Source of the DNA: Entamoeba invadens IP1
Lineage: Eukaryota > Evosea > Mastigamoebida > Endamoebidae
Direction: 5' to 3'
Length of the DNA: 64,000 bases
Assembly (NCBI RefSeq): GCF_000330505.1
Contig: NW_004440113.1
Location: forward strand, 644,177 to 708,176
Each line of letters opens with the position of its first letter. The first letter of the stretch is position 1. The position numbers and the translations under genes were made by a program. The notes under the pieces are model-generated. The model had not been told where the DNA came from and did not search any database. It was given only the letters and a program-made list of their open reading frames with translations. Below are positions 41,344 through 53,389 of this stretch, one piece after another.

Positions 41344-42638
41344 TTAATCCTCTGTCTCCGTCTTTTTCTTTGGGATAGAAAACGATGTTGGAATTTTTTT
41401 CTTCACGCTGTCTCTACTCTTCGTTTTCTTTGTGTGCATCTTCAGAATTTCGTCATTAATTTGGGGAAGTTGGGTTTGGTTGTCGTCAATGAATTTGAGT
41501 GTCATCGCGAAACTGTCACTTTTAGGCCTCTTTCTCACTTCCTCTTTTTCCTCCTCAACTTCTGTTGTGCCCAAACACAGCGTTTGAGACATGAAACCGT
41601 TTTGTTTAAGCTTGAACCTTCGTTGTTTGTTCACCTTTTCGTCCTCTTTCAAAACGTTTGTGACATCCTCCCAAATTGTCTTTCGGACTCTTCTTCTCAC
41701 TTGGGTTTCCGGCTTTTTCATCGACTTTGTCAAATTCTTTAAAGCCTCCTCTGTTTGTTTCATAGAAAAAGTTTGGAGTTGTGGGTAGAGAAGACCGTTA
41801 TTCTCGCACGTGTCTCTAAATATTAAAGGGTAGTATTTGATCAAAAATGTGCACACGAGAGTTTGCAACTTGATCGTTGACATGGCCGATTCCCAAGTCT
41901 CTTCCTCCGGCCGAAGCAATGTTGGAGCTATACAGACAGCGACGTTGTTTGGTTCCATTTTGTGAATGTTGCTCATCGTGCAAAACTCGTAGAACATGTT
42001 CATGTAAAACGCCAAGAGTTTCTTGTTTCGAGGTGGGAGAGATGATACGTGTGCGTGGAACGATTGTATCGCTACTCGAATTGCAGAAGCCTTTGTTTCG
42101 TGGTCAGCTTCGAACGTGCGAGCAGTGTCGATGAACATACTGTACATGTTGAATGTAATCAGTGGCTCTGGTAGTTCTCTAATAAACATGAGAAGTATGG
42201 TGGCAACTGCGTGCACATCTGTATTTGGATTTTTGACCAACGTCAAAAAGTCGGCTCTCTTTTCAATCATTTTCACCATTGCATCAGCCAATTTTCTCTC
42301 TCCTGGAATTCTGAATATTCCCTCCACAATGTCTTTGTGTTATTCTTTTCGTCTATTCCTTGTTTTTTTTACCTCAAAAATACTTTCATTCCACACAATT
42401 CAATCTCTCATAACTCAGTGGTCGTTTCAATTCAATTATTATAGTACATTTAATAGTTTTAATAATATCATTTTAGAAACAACGTTATGTTAAACTATAT
42501 TTAATAACAAAATAATTATTACATATAAAACAAAATAAACAAACGCGCCATCACATACGTCCCTGCATCTGTTACGAACATTGGAATGTCATCAACAACA
42601 TAAGTCTGGTTGAGTTTGTCGACACTAACACCAAACAT
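41344..42638 (-). CDS. RhoGAP-domain protein, two exons
   Basis: The long frame lacks an ATG before its arginine finger. A first exon at 42545-42638 reads MFGVSVDKLNQTYVV and ends with DAGTYVMA plus one base; the second exon starts at 42332 after a CAAAG acceptor, phase 1 (intron 212 nt, donor GTTTGTTT). The joined protein is 360 residues: finger EGIFRIPG (Arg39), IRELPEPL, and NNVAVCIAPTLLRP. From ~200 on it is a Lys/Glu/Ser-rich tail, possibly regulatory. By family it down-regulates Rho GTPases. Confidence 0.87.
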
Positions 42639-44146
42639 TTTGCCTACGTGTCACAAAAACGGTTCTACAAAACGTAAACAAACGTTTTTTGGCTCCAAAG
42701 AAAGAGAATCCAATTTTCTTTTTAAACATCGAAAGTAATAAGTTTTCGAGTTCTTGGACTTTGTTCTGTTTGACGTTTTATTTTTATGATTCACGAAAAC
42801 TTATAATTTTGAAATTTTGAAGTTATTTTTTACAATGTATTAATATTTTTATTTTAAATTTACTATTAGTTATTGGTTTGTCAATTAGCAAAAAAAAATT
42901 TCAAGATCAATTTTGTAAAATATTTGAAAAAAGGTGAAAAAAAAATGAAAAATTTTTGTTAAATATTTTTAGTTAAAAAATAATTTCAATTATTATAATA
43001 TTATAGAAATAAAAATTTATTAATATTAAACTAATATTTCATCGTTATTATACTACAGTTTTTCTTAAAAGATCAATAGCTCAACAAATTATTAATATTA
43101 ATAAACAAGTAATAAAACTGTCTTTAGAAATAATAATAAATTGTGAGAAAATGAAATAAACTAGTTTGTTTGGGTTAGTTAGAATATTAATATTTTTATT
43201 TTTATTCTAAAACTAACAATTATTTATTCAGATGAAGGAAAAAATGGGTGACAGGAATTAATAGAGTGACCAAAAAAATTAGGGATTAATTAAAGTTAAA
43301 AAATGGGTTTTGGTTTGTTATTTATTTTTTTTGTAAAAACAATTTATATAAAAGACTTATTTAATTACTTAAAAAAAATCTTTTCCAATAATTTTTTTTT
43401 CACCCATTAATTACTCAGAGTAATTAATGGGTGAAAAATAGTAATTATTACTCTATCTTTATTAAAAATTGTTTTTTAAAATATAATAAAAGTGTACAAA
43501 TTGTAACGTAATAAGTATTTGAATTGATTTTTTAATTATGTTTTATTCAACATTGAGTTTTTTTTATAAAATATTTATAAATTATAATATAAATTTTTTA
43601 TTATAATTTATAATTTATAACATTTTTTTTTTGTCCAATATTTTATTCTAATTACATATGATTTCCACCCGATTTATTCCAATAAATTTTTGTATTTATT
43701 TATTTGACTTATTGTACAATATTTCTCCCGAATTATTTCACGAAATAAACGAAAATTTCCTTTCATAACACACTTTTAAATTGCATATCCATTTTTACTC
43801 AACCATTAATCAGAACAAACCAAATTTAATATATATTTAAATTATCAAATATAAATAATAAATTACATTGAAGCTAAATTTGCTTGCTTCAAAATATCTC
43901 AATTTATTTTTTTCCTTAATCACTATTTGGTGTTACAAAGTTTAATTTGCCGATAATATAGTATTAAAAATGACAATTTATGAAATGATTATGCAGTCTG
44001 TTTCTCCTTTTTTCAAACAATTTTTTTAATTTATTACGAAAGAACTTTATCGAAACAACTTAATTTAAATACTTTGATAAGTACCAACTTTTTACCCAAA
44101 CATATAAAAACCATCAATTTTGAACTAAATAACGAAAACAAAAAAA
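42639..44146. other. 1.5-kb AT-rich intergenic region
   Basis: No gene is supported. It holds a perfect palindrome (separate entry) and, close to the GalE start, a TATAAAAACC at 44103 and a TTGAACTA at about 44120 matching Entamoeba TATA- and GAAC-like elements. Confidence 0.5.
43396..43438. repeat. perfect 21-bp-arm palindrome
   Basis: CACCCATTAATTACTC (43401-43416) is followed by one A and its exact complement GAGTAATTAATGGGTG (43418-43433); flanking T and A runs extend the stem to about 21 bp. Possibly a fold-back element or a remnant of a transposon end. Confidence 0.7.
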
Positions 44147-45175
44147 ATGACACACCAAACAGCATTAGTGACAGGAGGGACTGGTTTCATCGGTTCCCAC
44201 ACAGTTGTTGAGTTACTTGAACAGAACTATGACATTGTCATCATCGACAATTTAAGTAATTCTTCTGAGAAAGTCATTGACCACATTCTTCAAATCACAA
44301 AGGTTGACAAAAGTAGAATAACTTTCTACAACTACGACCTTCTCGACATTTCTCTGATTGATGAAGTGCTCGACAAACACAACATCGACTTCGTCATCCA
44401 TTTCGCAGCTTTAAAAGCTGTTGGAGAGTCTGTGACACATCCAGTGATGTACTATAGAAACAATTTAAATGGTCTCATGAATTTGCTTGACTCGATGGAG
44501 AGACACAAAATATTCAAAATCATTTTCTCATCATCAGCAACAGTTTATGGCGATCCAGAAACTGTTCCCGTCAGTGAAGACACTCCCCTTCAGAAGCCCA
44601 GTAATCCATACGGTCAAACTAAAGTAATGGTTGAGCAGATATTGACTGACTTTTCAAAGGTGCATCCCGATGCTTCAGTAGTTCTTTTAAGATATTTCAA
44701 CCCCATTGGCGCACACAAGAGTGGCTTAATTGGAGAGAGTCCTTTGGGTTTCCCAACTAATTTGATGCCAATACTTATGAGGCATTTGTCTGGTAAACTT
44801 CCGGTCCTGAGTGTGTTCGGAAGTGATTATGACACACGAGACGGAACATGTATCAGAGACTATCTGCATGTTGTTGACTTGGCTAAAGGGCATGTTGCCG
44901 CTCTTAAAGTCTTGAAAAATGCGTACGGAACTAATATATATAATTTGGGGACTGGGAAAGGGTCCACTGTACTTGAAGTCATTCACGCTATGGAGAAGGC
45001 ATCCGGAAGAAAAATAGAATATAAGATGGTTGATAGAAGACCCGGAGACGTACCTGTGATATATGCGGAGTGCAAAAAGGCCGAAAAAGAACTCGGGTGG
45101 AAAACTGAATTAGATTTGGAACAAATGTGCGAGGATTCGTGGAGATTTTTACAGACATTCCCAAATGGAATTTAA
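44147..45175 (+). CDS. UDP-glucose 4-epimerase (copy 1)
   Basis: A 342-residue extended SDR epimerase. NAD+ motif GGTGFIG (residues 10-16), catalytic Ser130 in FSSSATVYG, and Tyr155/Lys159 in NPYGQTK. Also LKAVGES, LLRYFNPIGAH, RDGTCIRDYLHV and YNLGTGKG, all GalE hallmarks. Reaction: interconverts UDP-glucose and UDP-galactose, supplying UDP-Gal for glycoconjugates. A near-copy lies at 58481. It lies between two inverted copies of the same transposon. Single exon. Confidence 0.95.
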   Translation: MTHQTALVTGGTGFIGSHTVVELLEQNYDIVIIDNLSNSSEKVIDHILQITKVDKSRITFYNYDLLDISLIDEVLDKHNIDFVIHFAALKAVGESVTHPVMYYRNNLNGLMNLLDSMERHKIFKIIFSSSATVYGDPETVPVSEDTPLQKPSNPYGQTKVMVEQILTDFSKVHPDASVVLLRYFNPIGAHKSGLIGESPLGFPTNLMPILMRHLSGKLPVLSVFGSDYDTRDGTCIRDYLHVVDLAKGHVAALKVLKNAYGTNIYNLGTGKGSTVLEVIHAMEKASGRKIEYKMVDRRPGDVPVIYAECKKAEKELGWKTELDLEQMCEDSWRFLQTFPNGI

Positions 45176-45501
45176 TTGAACATCAAAAAGTGTTTTATTT
45201 ATTAAATTAAACTATTAAAAAGAACTACAAAGTCTCATTAGTCAAATTAATAAACGTGTGTTTTATTAACATCGAAACATTTGGATCTTGTTTTAAAAAT
45301 GTATTATAAAATGAAAAGGGGCTAAATAAATTAGTTTTTATGTTAAAAATATAGTAGTTTTATACAAATAATAGAGTTAGTAGAAAAAAATTTTGCTAGT
45401 TTGCAATTAATAGTAAATTATAATATTTATTGTTATAAGTTAAAAACATTTTATAATTTCAAAAACATTAATTAAAACCAAAAAACTCAAAATAATATAT
45501 A
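45176..45501. other. intergenic, AT-rich
   Basis: About 325 bases between GalE copy 1 and the pogo-like element. No feature beyond AT bias. Confidence 0.6.
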
Positions 45502-47690
45502 TAGTCGGGGGATAAATGGCATTAAAAAGGGACAAAGGTAGTTAATTTTGAAAAATATAATTTCGAAACTATAATTTTTAATAAATCTATTTAAAGGTCA
45601 AAATAAACATAAAATTAAAATATTAATTTAAATTATAGTTTTTTAATTTTAAATGATTATAAATTGAATAATTATAAATTTCTATTTCAAAAATAAACAA
45701 AAACGCTTCAATTTGTTCACTTAGAGAAACGTAAAAGTCTAAAACGCAGCACTTTTTGTGGTTTGTCTGAAACTTGTTTTGTTAAAGGTTTTTTCCTTTG
45801 TTTTTCTTTTTGTTTCATTTCATTTCTGCTCTTCTTCAACTCCAATTGTTTTGGTGTTAAAATGGTCTTTCTCTTTTCCCTTCTCAATGGGAATGGTTCA
45901 ACAACGAAAGATTGAAAGATTTCAACAAATGATGGATTTTCAGTGATTCCATGACACTTTAAAGGATTGACACGACAAGTTGAATAATCATTACACCAAA
46001 ATGATTCAATTCCACATAGATTAAAAGCCAATACATTGTAGCAATAAGTAGCAGATGCAAAATACGAATCGATTAGAAAAAAGGCATCTTTAATCTTTTT
46101 CTTGTATTTTTCGTCAATATGGTATTCAAAAACTGACTTCCCAGCTATCTAAGTGTTACTTCACAATACAAAATTTCGACACTTAACAAACTTGTTCTTT
46201 CACATTATTTTTTTCTTGCAAAAACAATGCTTCAATTCTTCCATTCATTGCGCGTTGTTGTACTATTCTTCTTTTCATCCTTCCAAACACTCCAACATCA
46301 AGCATCTGAGTTAAATGTGACGAATGAGGAACCAAGTTGACAATAGTTACATTCAGTTCAATACAATTTTTCAGAATTGCATCAGAAACATGAGAAGAGC
46401 AGTTATCCCATATTAAAACTGCTGGTAATTTGTCTGGTATTTGACGTTTCAATTCTTTGAGGCGCTCGACAATACAGTTTCTCTTTTCTGTGATGTATTT
46501 GACAAACACATTTATAAACCAGTATTCACATAAATCTCTTGTTATAAACCCACTTTCTGAATACATAAATAAAACATTCTGTGGTGTAAACCCCATATCA
46601 AGGAATTGATATGGTATCGTCTTTGTAGTCAACACCAATCCAGGTTTTAACACATCACCACATGCACTTATTGCTGCAATCAAAGTTGAAGAGTCATCAC
46701 TTTGATCAAGATAAGAATTAACGACTTTTCCCTTGTAATTACTCGGCATAAAACACCTATAACCTCGTTCATCTGCTCTTCTGGAATATCCACTTTCATC
46801 CATGTTAATAATTAATTCAGAATGAACATTTTTGATTGCATTTGAAAGTTTTTTATAATAAGAAACTAGATCTCGACCATCCACTTTAATTCGTTTTTCT
46901 TCCATGGGTATACACTTCACTTTTATCAAATTGTGTCTTGCAGTCCACTTTCTAATCATGTCTTTGCTGACTTCGACTGAAAGAACCGTATTGAAAAAAG
47001 TATGGAGAGTTTCTGTTGTCACTGCAATATTTCGAGACAATCTATGATTTATCATATCCAAAACTACTTTATCTCTATCTCTGTTCATGCGTGTTGAGTG
47101 TGTGAATTCAACATCGTGGAATATACAGTCCTCTTTTTGTATAATAATTGTAATTCTTGGTGAAGATATGCAGAATATCGTTGCCAAATCAGCCTGTTTG
47201 ATTCCTCTTTCATTGTTGTTGAAGGTAACAACAACTGCTTCTTTTTCAATACAGTCAACTGAGTTCAAAAAATTGAAAAGTTGATTTCCATTTGTACAAA
47301 TAAACTGGTTAAATATGAACATTTTTCGAAAACAAAAATATATTTGTCTTCTCATTGTAGTTAATTCATTAAACTCTGGCATTTTAACCATATACATCAT
47401 GAATATATATTGAAATACAGTTTTTAAACTGGTTTCTTGCATTTGAATTGCTTTTTTGTGTTGATTGCCTGTAATTGTTTCATCGAGGGTTCCTTTCTCT
47501 TCTTCTTCCATTGTTTTCAAAGATTGAATAATATCAAAAATAGATAGTTATGGTTTTCTTTTATTATTTTCAAAGTAGTTAATTGAAAAAACCCTTCTAA
47601 TACTTTTATGGTTAAATAAATTATATTTTATAGTTTTTTACTCAAATTAACTACTTCTGTCCCAAATTAACCCCCTTTATCACCCGACTA
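45502..47690. mobile_element. complete pogo/Tigger-like DNA transposon (copy B)
   Basis: 2189 bp with imperfect terminal inverted repeats of about 45 bp. Right end in coding orientation: TAGTCGGGTGATAAAG; left end: TAGTCGGGGGATAAATG. Both share GGGACA and GTAGTTAATTT at matching spacing. A TA target duplication (45500-45501 and 47691-47692) is intact. It encodes an apparently intact transposase with a spliceosomal intron and so may be autonomous. Confidence 0.9.
45717..47520 (-). CDS. pogo/Tigger-like DDE transposase, spliced
   Basis: Exons 46192-47520 and 45717-46148 join in phase 0 across a 43-nt intron with donor GTTTGTTA and acceptor ACTTAG, giving 586 residues with no stops. An HTH-like segment (KQADLATIFCISSPRI, ~108-123) precedes the DDE_1 catalytic region. 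Asp241 lies in INMDESGY, Asp372 in LIWDNCSSH and Asp408 in LTQMLDVGVFGRMK, the third in the pogo-type LDVGVF context. The second exon adds a basic C-terminal region (LELKKSRNEMKQ, then LTKQVSDKPQKVL). The intron follows the host consensus. Acts by cut-and-paste, targeting TA. Confidence 0.88.
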
Positions 47691-48507
47691 TAATTAAAAT
47701 AATACTCAAACAACAAACAATAGAAATTAAAACCAAACTTTAGGTTAAATTATTTTAATCCTTCTTATACCAAAAAAAAATGTTAACTCATTTATTTCTT
47801 ATTCATTTTGAATGTTTAATAGAGAAAAATAATGCAAAAAACGCTTTTAACTTTTTCAAACACCGAAACAAATATTAATAATAAAAATTATTTAATTTAC
47901 TATAAATTAATAGTAAAATTTAACATTAAATTGTTTTTTGTTGAAAAAAGTTTCATTTTTCCAGTGAAAAAAATTTGACGACTTTTTTTGTTTTTTTTAT
48001 GTTTAAATATTTTTATTTTTGATATTAAAAATATGTGTATACAGGTCGGTACGAAACCCCTATAGTTTTCTAAAACCCCTCAAGTCGTCAATTGATTGGT
48101 TGAAACCAGAAAAAAAAATATTTTATATTTAGAAACGACATTTTCGGACAACGATTGTAAGCCAATTCCACAAACGCGTTGTTGAAACTTGTTCTCCGAT
48201 GTCACTTCTTGTGGTTTTACACGAGACGCGACTTGTTATGATCATGTATTGAACAGTTATAAACAAATGTAGTTTTTTATGGTTTTTATTTTTATATTTT
48301 GTTATTGTTTTTGTTATACAACATTTTTTTTGTCCAATTTTTTATCGTACTTCTTCGGGATGACATCGTAATTAATTTCTTTGAAGCTCAAGGGGTTTAA
48401 GACAAATTGATGGGTTTTTACCATACCTGTAGTATAATAAAATATACATAAATAAGTCTTTCCAAAAAAGGTTTTATAAAAAAAATGTATCAAATAAAAT
48501 TCTGATA
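47691..48507. other. spacer between two transposons
   Basis: AT-rich with a moderately mixed patch at 48050-48240 (TTCCACAAACGCGTTGTTGA). No intact frame of note; the patch may be a decayed gene or old insertion. Confidence 0.4.
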
Positions 48508-49490
48508 GAGTCAGTCGGATAACGTTGTTCAGTCCCCAAACGTTGTTCGGCTCGGAATCTTTTTTTATTGATCTAAACATTTTTATCAACCCCCAAACAA
48601 ATTATCACACAAAAATGTTATTTCTTTAGAAAAATATTTTTTTTGTATTTTTTGTAATTTTTTTGGATTTGTAAACAACTAAAAATAATTTTTCATTCAA
48701 TTTGAGTTCTCTTGACATTGATTTCAACATCAACCGTTTTTCAATTACACCGCCAAAATGACGCTCGAGAAGAGAGCAACCCAAAGGCGAGTAACCGCGT
48801 TTGATTCTATTAAAACAGAAAAGGAAGAATAGCACAATAGCAGTTTGTCAGTTTTGGCTCGAGTAACAAGACTTCATTAAACAACAATGAGCACCAGAAT
48901 ATTATGATTGTAATTGGCTATTTGTAAACACAAGATTGAAAATGATAAAAGAACAGACTTATGGAAAGACTATGTTTTGTAGGTGGTTTAAAATTTTTAG
49001 TTTGACCTTTTTATCAGGGTTAAGAACGTTATTATATATGATATGTTTATTTTATTATATATTTTATTACCTTTATTTGTTATTAAAACAAACATAATAA
49101 TAACCAATTTTTATAGCTTTTGTTTAACAATTAACATAACAACCATATTAATTTAGTAAAAAAAACTATTTTTTATAACAATTTATATAATATTTCTATA
49201 GTTTTATATCATTTCAATACATTTTTGATTAAAAACTTGTTAATTATTTCTTGTCAACTTTTCTAAACAATTCAAGACTAACTCTCTTTAATTTGTAAAG
49301 CTCAATACCATGTTTACTGTATAAAGAAGAGTTCTCTGAAGATCTGGCGTCATCTCTTAATCGTTTAAAGACTTTTCTGTTGATTGATTTTTCATTCTCG
49401 TTCTCTTCAATCATGAGACTATTTTGGCATTGAAAAATTTCTTCTTCAGTAAAAAATTAATTAATCTTCGTACAAGATTTCCTAACGACT

Positions 49491-50528
49491 TCACATACTA
49501 CATTCATGTTTTTTAATAGACGAGGAACAAGTCCACATGACACAAAAAGCGGACACTACATTTTTAGTCGTGGCTACTTTCTGCCATGAATCAACTATCG
49601 AAAGAATTTGCACTGTTGTGTACGATAGGTTCGCGTATTTGTTTTTGTTAAAACATTTGTCAAAAGAACATATACGCTTTTGGTTACCAAATATAGATAC
49701 GTCTAAACTTTGTAACAAATGTGAGCTGTGACTCGGCATGAGAATGAGTTTGACGTTGTTCTTAGTCAACATGGATACAGCGTCACAAGTCAAATGAGAA
49801 CCAAAACCGTCGAAAATTAATGCTGCTGGCCCATAGTAATTCATTATTTTTCTTTTGTAATTCAGACTTTTGACGAACACTTCAGACAGCCATTGATCGA
49901 ACAATGTGGTATTCATAAACGCCTTTTCGGCATGTTTAAGACAGACTCTGTTTTTTGTTATACCCAACTCCAACAACTCTTTTCGACTGTGACTGTAGGT
50001 ACAATGAAAAATGGAACTTCACTGGTTCCGTCCATACATATAGCTGCCATCATCGTTGTCCTCTGTCCCGCTCTCGGTAGGATAATGGGTGTCACCTTCT
50101 CTTGGTTTGTTAATTACAATAAACATCTTTTGTGCAGCATCGACCCATCTCTGGAATCCAGTCTCGTCACCATTCCAAATAAATTCAACGGGAATTCCTG
50201 TTATGTTAGCTTCCAGATAATTAAAATACAACTCTATTGATTCCGGTATCACCCCCATTCTTTCTTGGTCCATTTTTGTCCCTATTACCGTTGTTATTTT
50301 TGAACAACTAGAAGTGAAATGATACAGAGTCTTTATTGATACATCTTCTCTGTATAACTTGTTAACAACGAACCACATCAAGTCGCTGTAACTCACGGGA
50401 TTGTTATCACTTTCTCTTTTCTCAATAAAAGTGACTATCTTATCGATTTCGTCGTTTTCAAAAGTTGTTTTCCTTCCTGATAAACCAGGAAGACTTTCAA
50501 ATAATTTAATTTGGCTTCTCAACACCAA
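49491..50528 (-). pseudogene. frameshifted pogo-like transposase
   Basis: Two blocks carry DDE_1 features: WNGDETGFQRWVDA (first Asp) in 50019-50528, and LIFDGFGSHLTCDA plus SHSSHLLQSLDVSIFG in 49491-49976. A TGA near 50019 separates them in one frame. A second frame between them reads AAICMDGTSEVPFF and IVPTVTVEK, the expected segment, so two compensating shifts have occurred. It is not expected to be active. Confidence 0.78.
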
Positions 50529-50856
50529 GTCGTTTACACTGGAAGTAAGACTGAAAAAAATGCCGAATTTGTCTTTTTTACTTTGGCGTTTAAATATTCA
50601 TAGAACATAAACACTTGTACTCGTCTATTTGGTGCTGTTCTGTTTCTCTTCAAATTTAAAAACCTCAATACATATCCCATTATTTGTTCAAACTAGTCTT
50701 CTTTTTGTCTTTCCAGCAAATAATCAAATAATTCAATGCAATCAAAAGAGTCGTCGTTTAACACAGGCATAATTTGTTTATCACATTTTTAGTCTTGTCA
50801 ATCTCTGTAAGTTCTTCTTATGATTCTTCAAACTCTTCTTCATTACCGTAATTAAC

Positions 50857-51366
50857 TTAATCATCATCTAATTCGTCGCTATTTTGTAATTCGTTAATGA
50901 CATCATCATTATAAACTAAAATTGATTGTGGAGTTGTGTTATGTTCTTTTGCACTTTGAACACTATCGAGTAAAGGAGTCTCATCGAAGTGTATTCTACC
51001 ATCATTTGGAAGTGGAACACCTTCATGTTCCAAGCATCTTTTCACCTGTTCAAACCCATTTCTTTCAGTATCAAATTGTTTAATGTAAAATAGGCATACC
51101 AGTATCAACTCTACAATTTTTATTGTTTTATTTATTGTTGACAACATTGTTTCAACATTTTCTTTGATTTTGAGAAACCATTCAATGTCTTTTTGAAATG
51201 TGTTAATTTCTACGACTGTTTTAGTTGTCGCATAGTTTCTAATGTTTGTATAATCATATATTGCAGCATTATATCGTGATAAAATTTTATCAGTAAGAGA
51301 ATCAACAACACCAAATAACTCAGACATAATAATAATTTTTGGATCGGTGTTGGGAATTGGTATCAA
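50857..51366 (-). CDS. element-encoded ORF of unknown function
   Basis: A 169-codon frame inside the decayed element, upstream of the transposase. Mostly helical with an acidic tail (NSDELDDD). It could be the N-terminal part of the transposase reading frame or a second element gene. No family is recognised. Confidence 0.4.
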   Translation of the reverse strand: MIPIPNTDPKIIIMSELFGVVDSLTDKILSRYNAAIYDYTNIRNYATTKTVVEINTFQKDIEWFLKIKENVETMLSTINKTIKIVELILVCLFYIKQFDTERNGFEQVKRCLEHEGVPLPNDGRIHFDETPLLDSVQSAKEHNTTPQSILVYNDDVINELQNSDELDDD

Positions 51367-51978
51367 AATTTGTTGAAAATTTATTCCCTCGTAATTGATC
51401 TCGTAATTTCGAGAAAAGACACGTGGAGTTTGAGTAATATAATTCTTGTTAATTTTTATTAGATCTTTTTAATAAACAATTATTTTTTTGAAAAAAAAAC
51501 AGTAATGGAAACTTGGAAATTGTCATATTAACTTTAATTTGTGCCAACTAAGGTAATAATCATTTTTTGTAAATTTTATTAATAGAATTAATAAAAAATA
51601 TTGGGAAAAATTTCTTTGTGGTAAACAAAAAATATTTATGACTTGATTCAAAAAACTAGTTATTTTTAAAAATAGTACAGAGAAAAAACATTTGAAGACT
51701 GAACAACGTTGTCCCACTGACTCTAATAATTATTTCATTAAAAAACAGAAAATACATTAAACTTTGATAATTCTATACAATCAAAGTGTCTATTTGTCGT
51801 AATTATAATTGTCAAATTTGCTTATTTGTCAAACAATTGGCCAATCATTTTAGTGTAAGACAATTAAATATTTTGTTCTCGAATCTGTAACTATGTTGAA
51901 TTAAAAAATAAATTTTATATAAAAAATAAAATTCAATATTAAAAATAATTTTCTACAAAATTCACTCATTTACGACTA

Positions 51979-52175
51979 CAGTCTGTCTTTTAAAGTTATC
52001 TGGTCTCAAACGTTATCTGGTGCCTTTTGGACCATAATAAATGGAATAATTCGGGGAGCAGTCCCAAAAATCCATCCCAATTGTTTCGGGTTTTTTCACG
52101 TTTTACCTAATGCCCGATGTTTAGACAAAAATGAAGCTATTTTTTGTCCACCAGATAACGTTAAAAGACTGACTC
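51979..52175. mobile_element. 197-bp MITE related to the 3.2-kb element
   Basis: Left end CAGTCTGTCTTTTAAAG and right end (complement) GAGTCAGTCTTTTAACG, both continuing TTATCTGG, flanked by TA at 51977-51978 and 52176-52177. The GAGTCAGT terminus is the same as that of the 48508 element. No coding capacity. Confidence 0.75.
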
Positions 52176-53389
52176 TAATAGATATTTTTTTCTAGATTCA
52201 CGACAAAGAGAAGCTTTTGACTGGAAGTTATTATTGTTATTTGGTTTACATTGTCAATGTTTTAATATAAATAACATATCATTTGATACTGAGATATCAG
52301 TTATTCAACCACACTAACTTTTAGTGTTCAAAATCAATAACTTTAAATAGATTCTCAAAAAAAATTAATTTTTGTATTTATAAAAAAATAAAATAATTGT
52401 TAAAAATATAATTGTTACAACACCACAACAATAAAAAAAGTAAAAATAAAAGAAAAAAATTATATTTCAATATTTTATTAAATCCAGCGCAAAAAATTAT
52501 TCTTAATAAAAATATAAATATGAAAAACAAATAACATAACAAAAAAATAAATTATAAATAAAAAACAAAAATACAATTTTAATAAAATTATCAAATAAAA
52601 TTTAAACAGTAGTTTAAAAAACCAAATTGTTAAACATACTAGACGAACAAAGTGAGTCAAGTATGTTTTGATTTGGATTTTTAAACTACAAAGGTTTAAA
52701 TTTAATTAATAATATATAAAAAGGAATATCGTACTTGATATGAACCTACCGGAAGTAGAAACATAAGAAGATAGACTATCCAAAAAGAAAAGTATAAAAT
52801 AACGAATACACGAATGAAATGGATAACGAGTGATAATAAAACAGTTATGACAATCAAAATATTATATATTAATGAACATTCGGAATTGTATTTTATGAAT
52901 ATATAGGCATAAAATATTTGTATAAGAACATAACAATCTAGATAAAAAACAACTCATATTCATAATATTTTAATAAAATTATAAAACACTCAAATACGTG
53001 TCTTGCGCATGGGTTATATAATATATTGTAAATATTTGAATGTTCTAAAAATAGAACAACCACAACTTAAAAAGGTAGATTACCTGACGTTCGATATTTT
53101 TTGTTTTACGGGTTTTATTTTTTGCCTATTTGATTTAATTACAAAATTTTGAATTATATAAAATATTTCTTTATTTTATTTTGTTTATTTATTTTTTATA
53201 TTATTTTATTATTCATATTTATTTTATTATATTTTGAATTATATTGTGTTATAAATTTCTTATTGTTCTAAACTGAACGTTATCCTATTAATACTCTTTT
53301 TGAGTGATCTAAACAACTCACTTTTCTACTTGTTTTTGTTGGTTTCTTTTTTTATTTTCTTTATTGGCGAATTCAATAATATTTTGAAC
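52176..53389. other. AT-rich region with no clear gene
   Basis: Extremely AT-rich, poly-A/T stretches. CTGAACGTTATCC at 53274-53286 weakly resembles the subterminal motif of the elements above. The 60-codon frame at 52478-52660 is hydrophobic and probably chance. Confidence 0.45.

Larger units (their letters stand above)
48508..51723. mobile_element. decayed 3.2-kb pogo-like element with GAGTCAGT termini
   Basis: Left end GAGTCAGTCGGATAACGTTG and right end (complement) GAGTCAGTGGGACAACGTTG agree except for two positions over 20; both continue TTCAGTC. TA flanks each side (48506-48507 and 51724-51725). Inside is a transposase with frameshifts. A subterminal copy of AACGTTGTTC follows the left end, a possible binding-site repeat. 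Confidence 0.8.
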
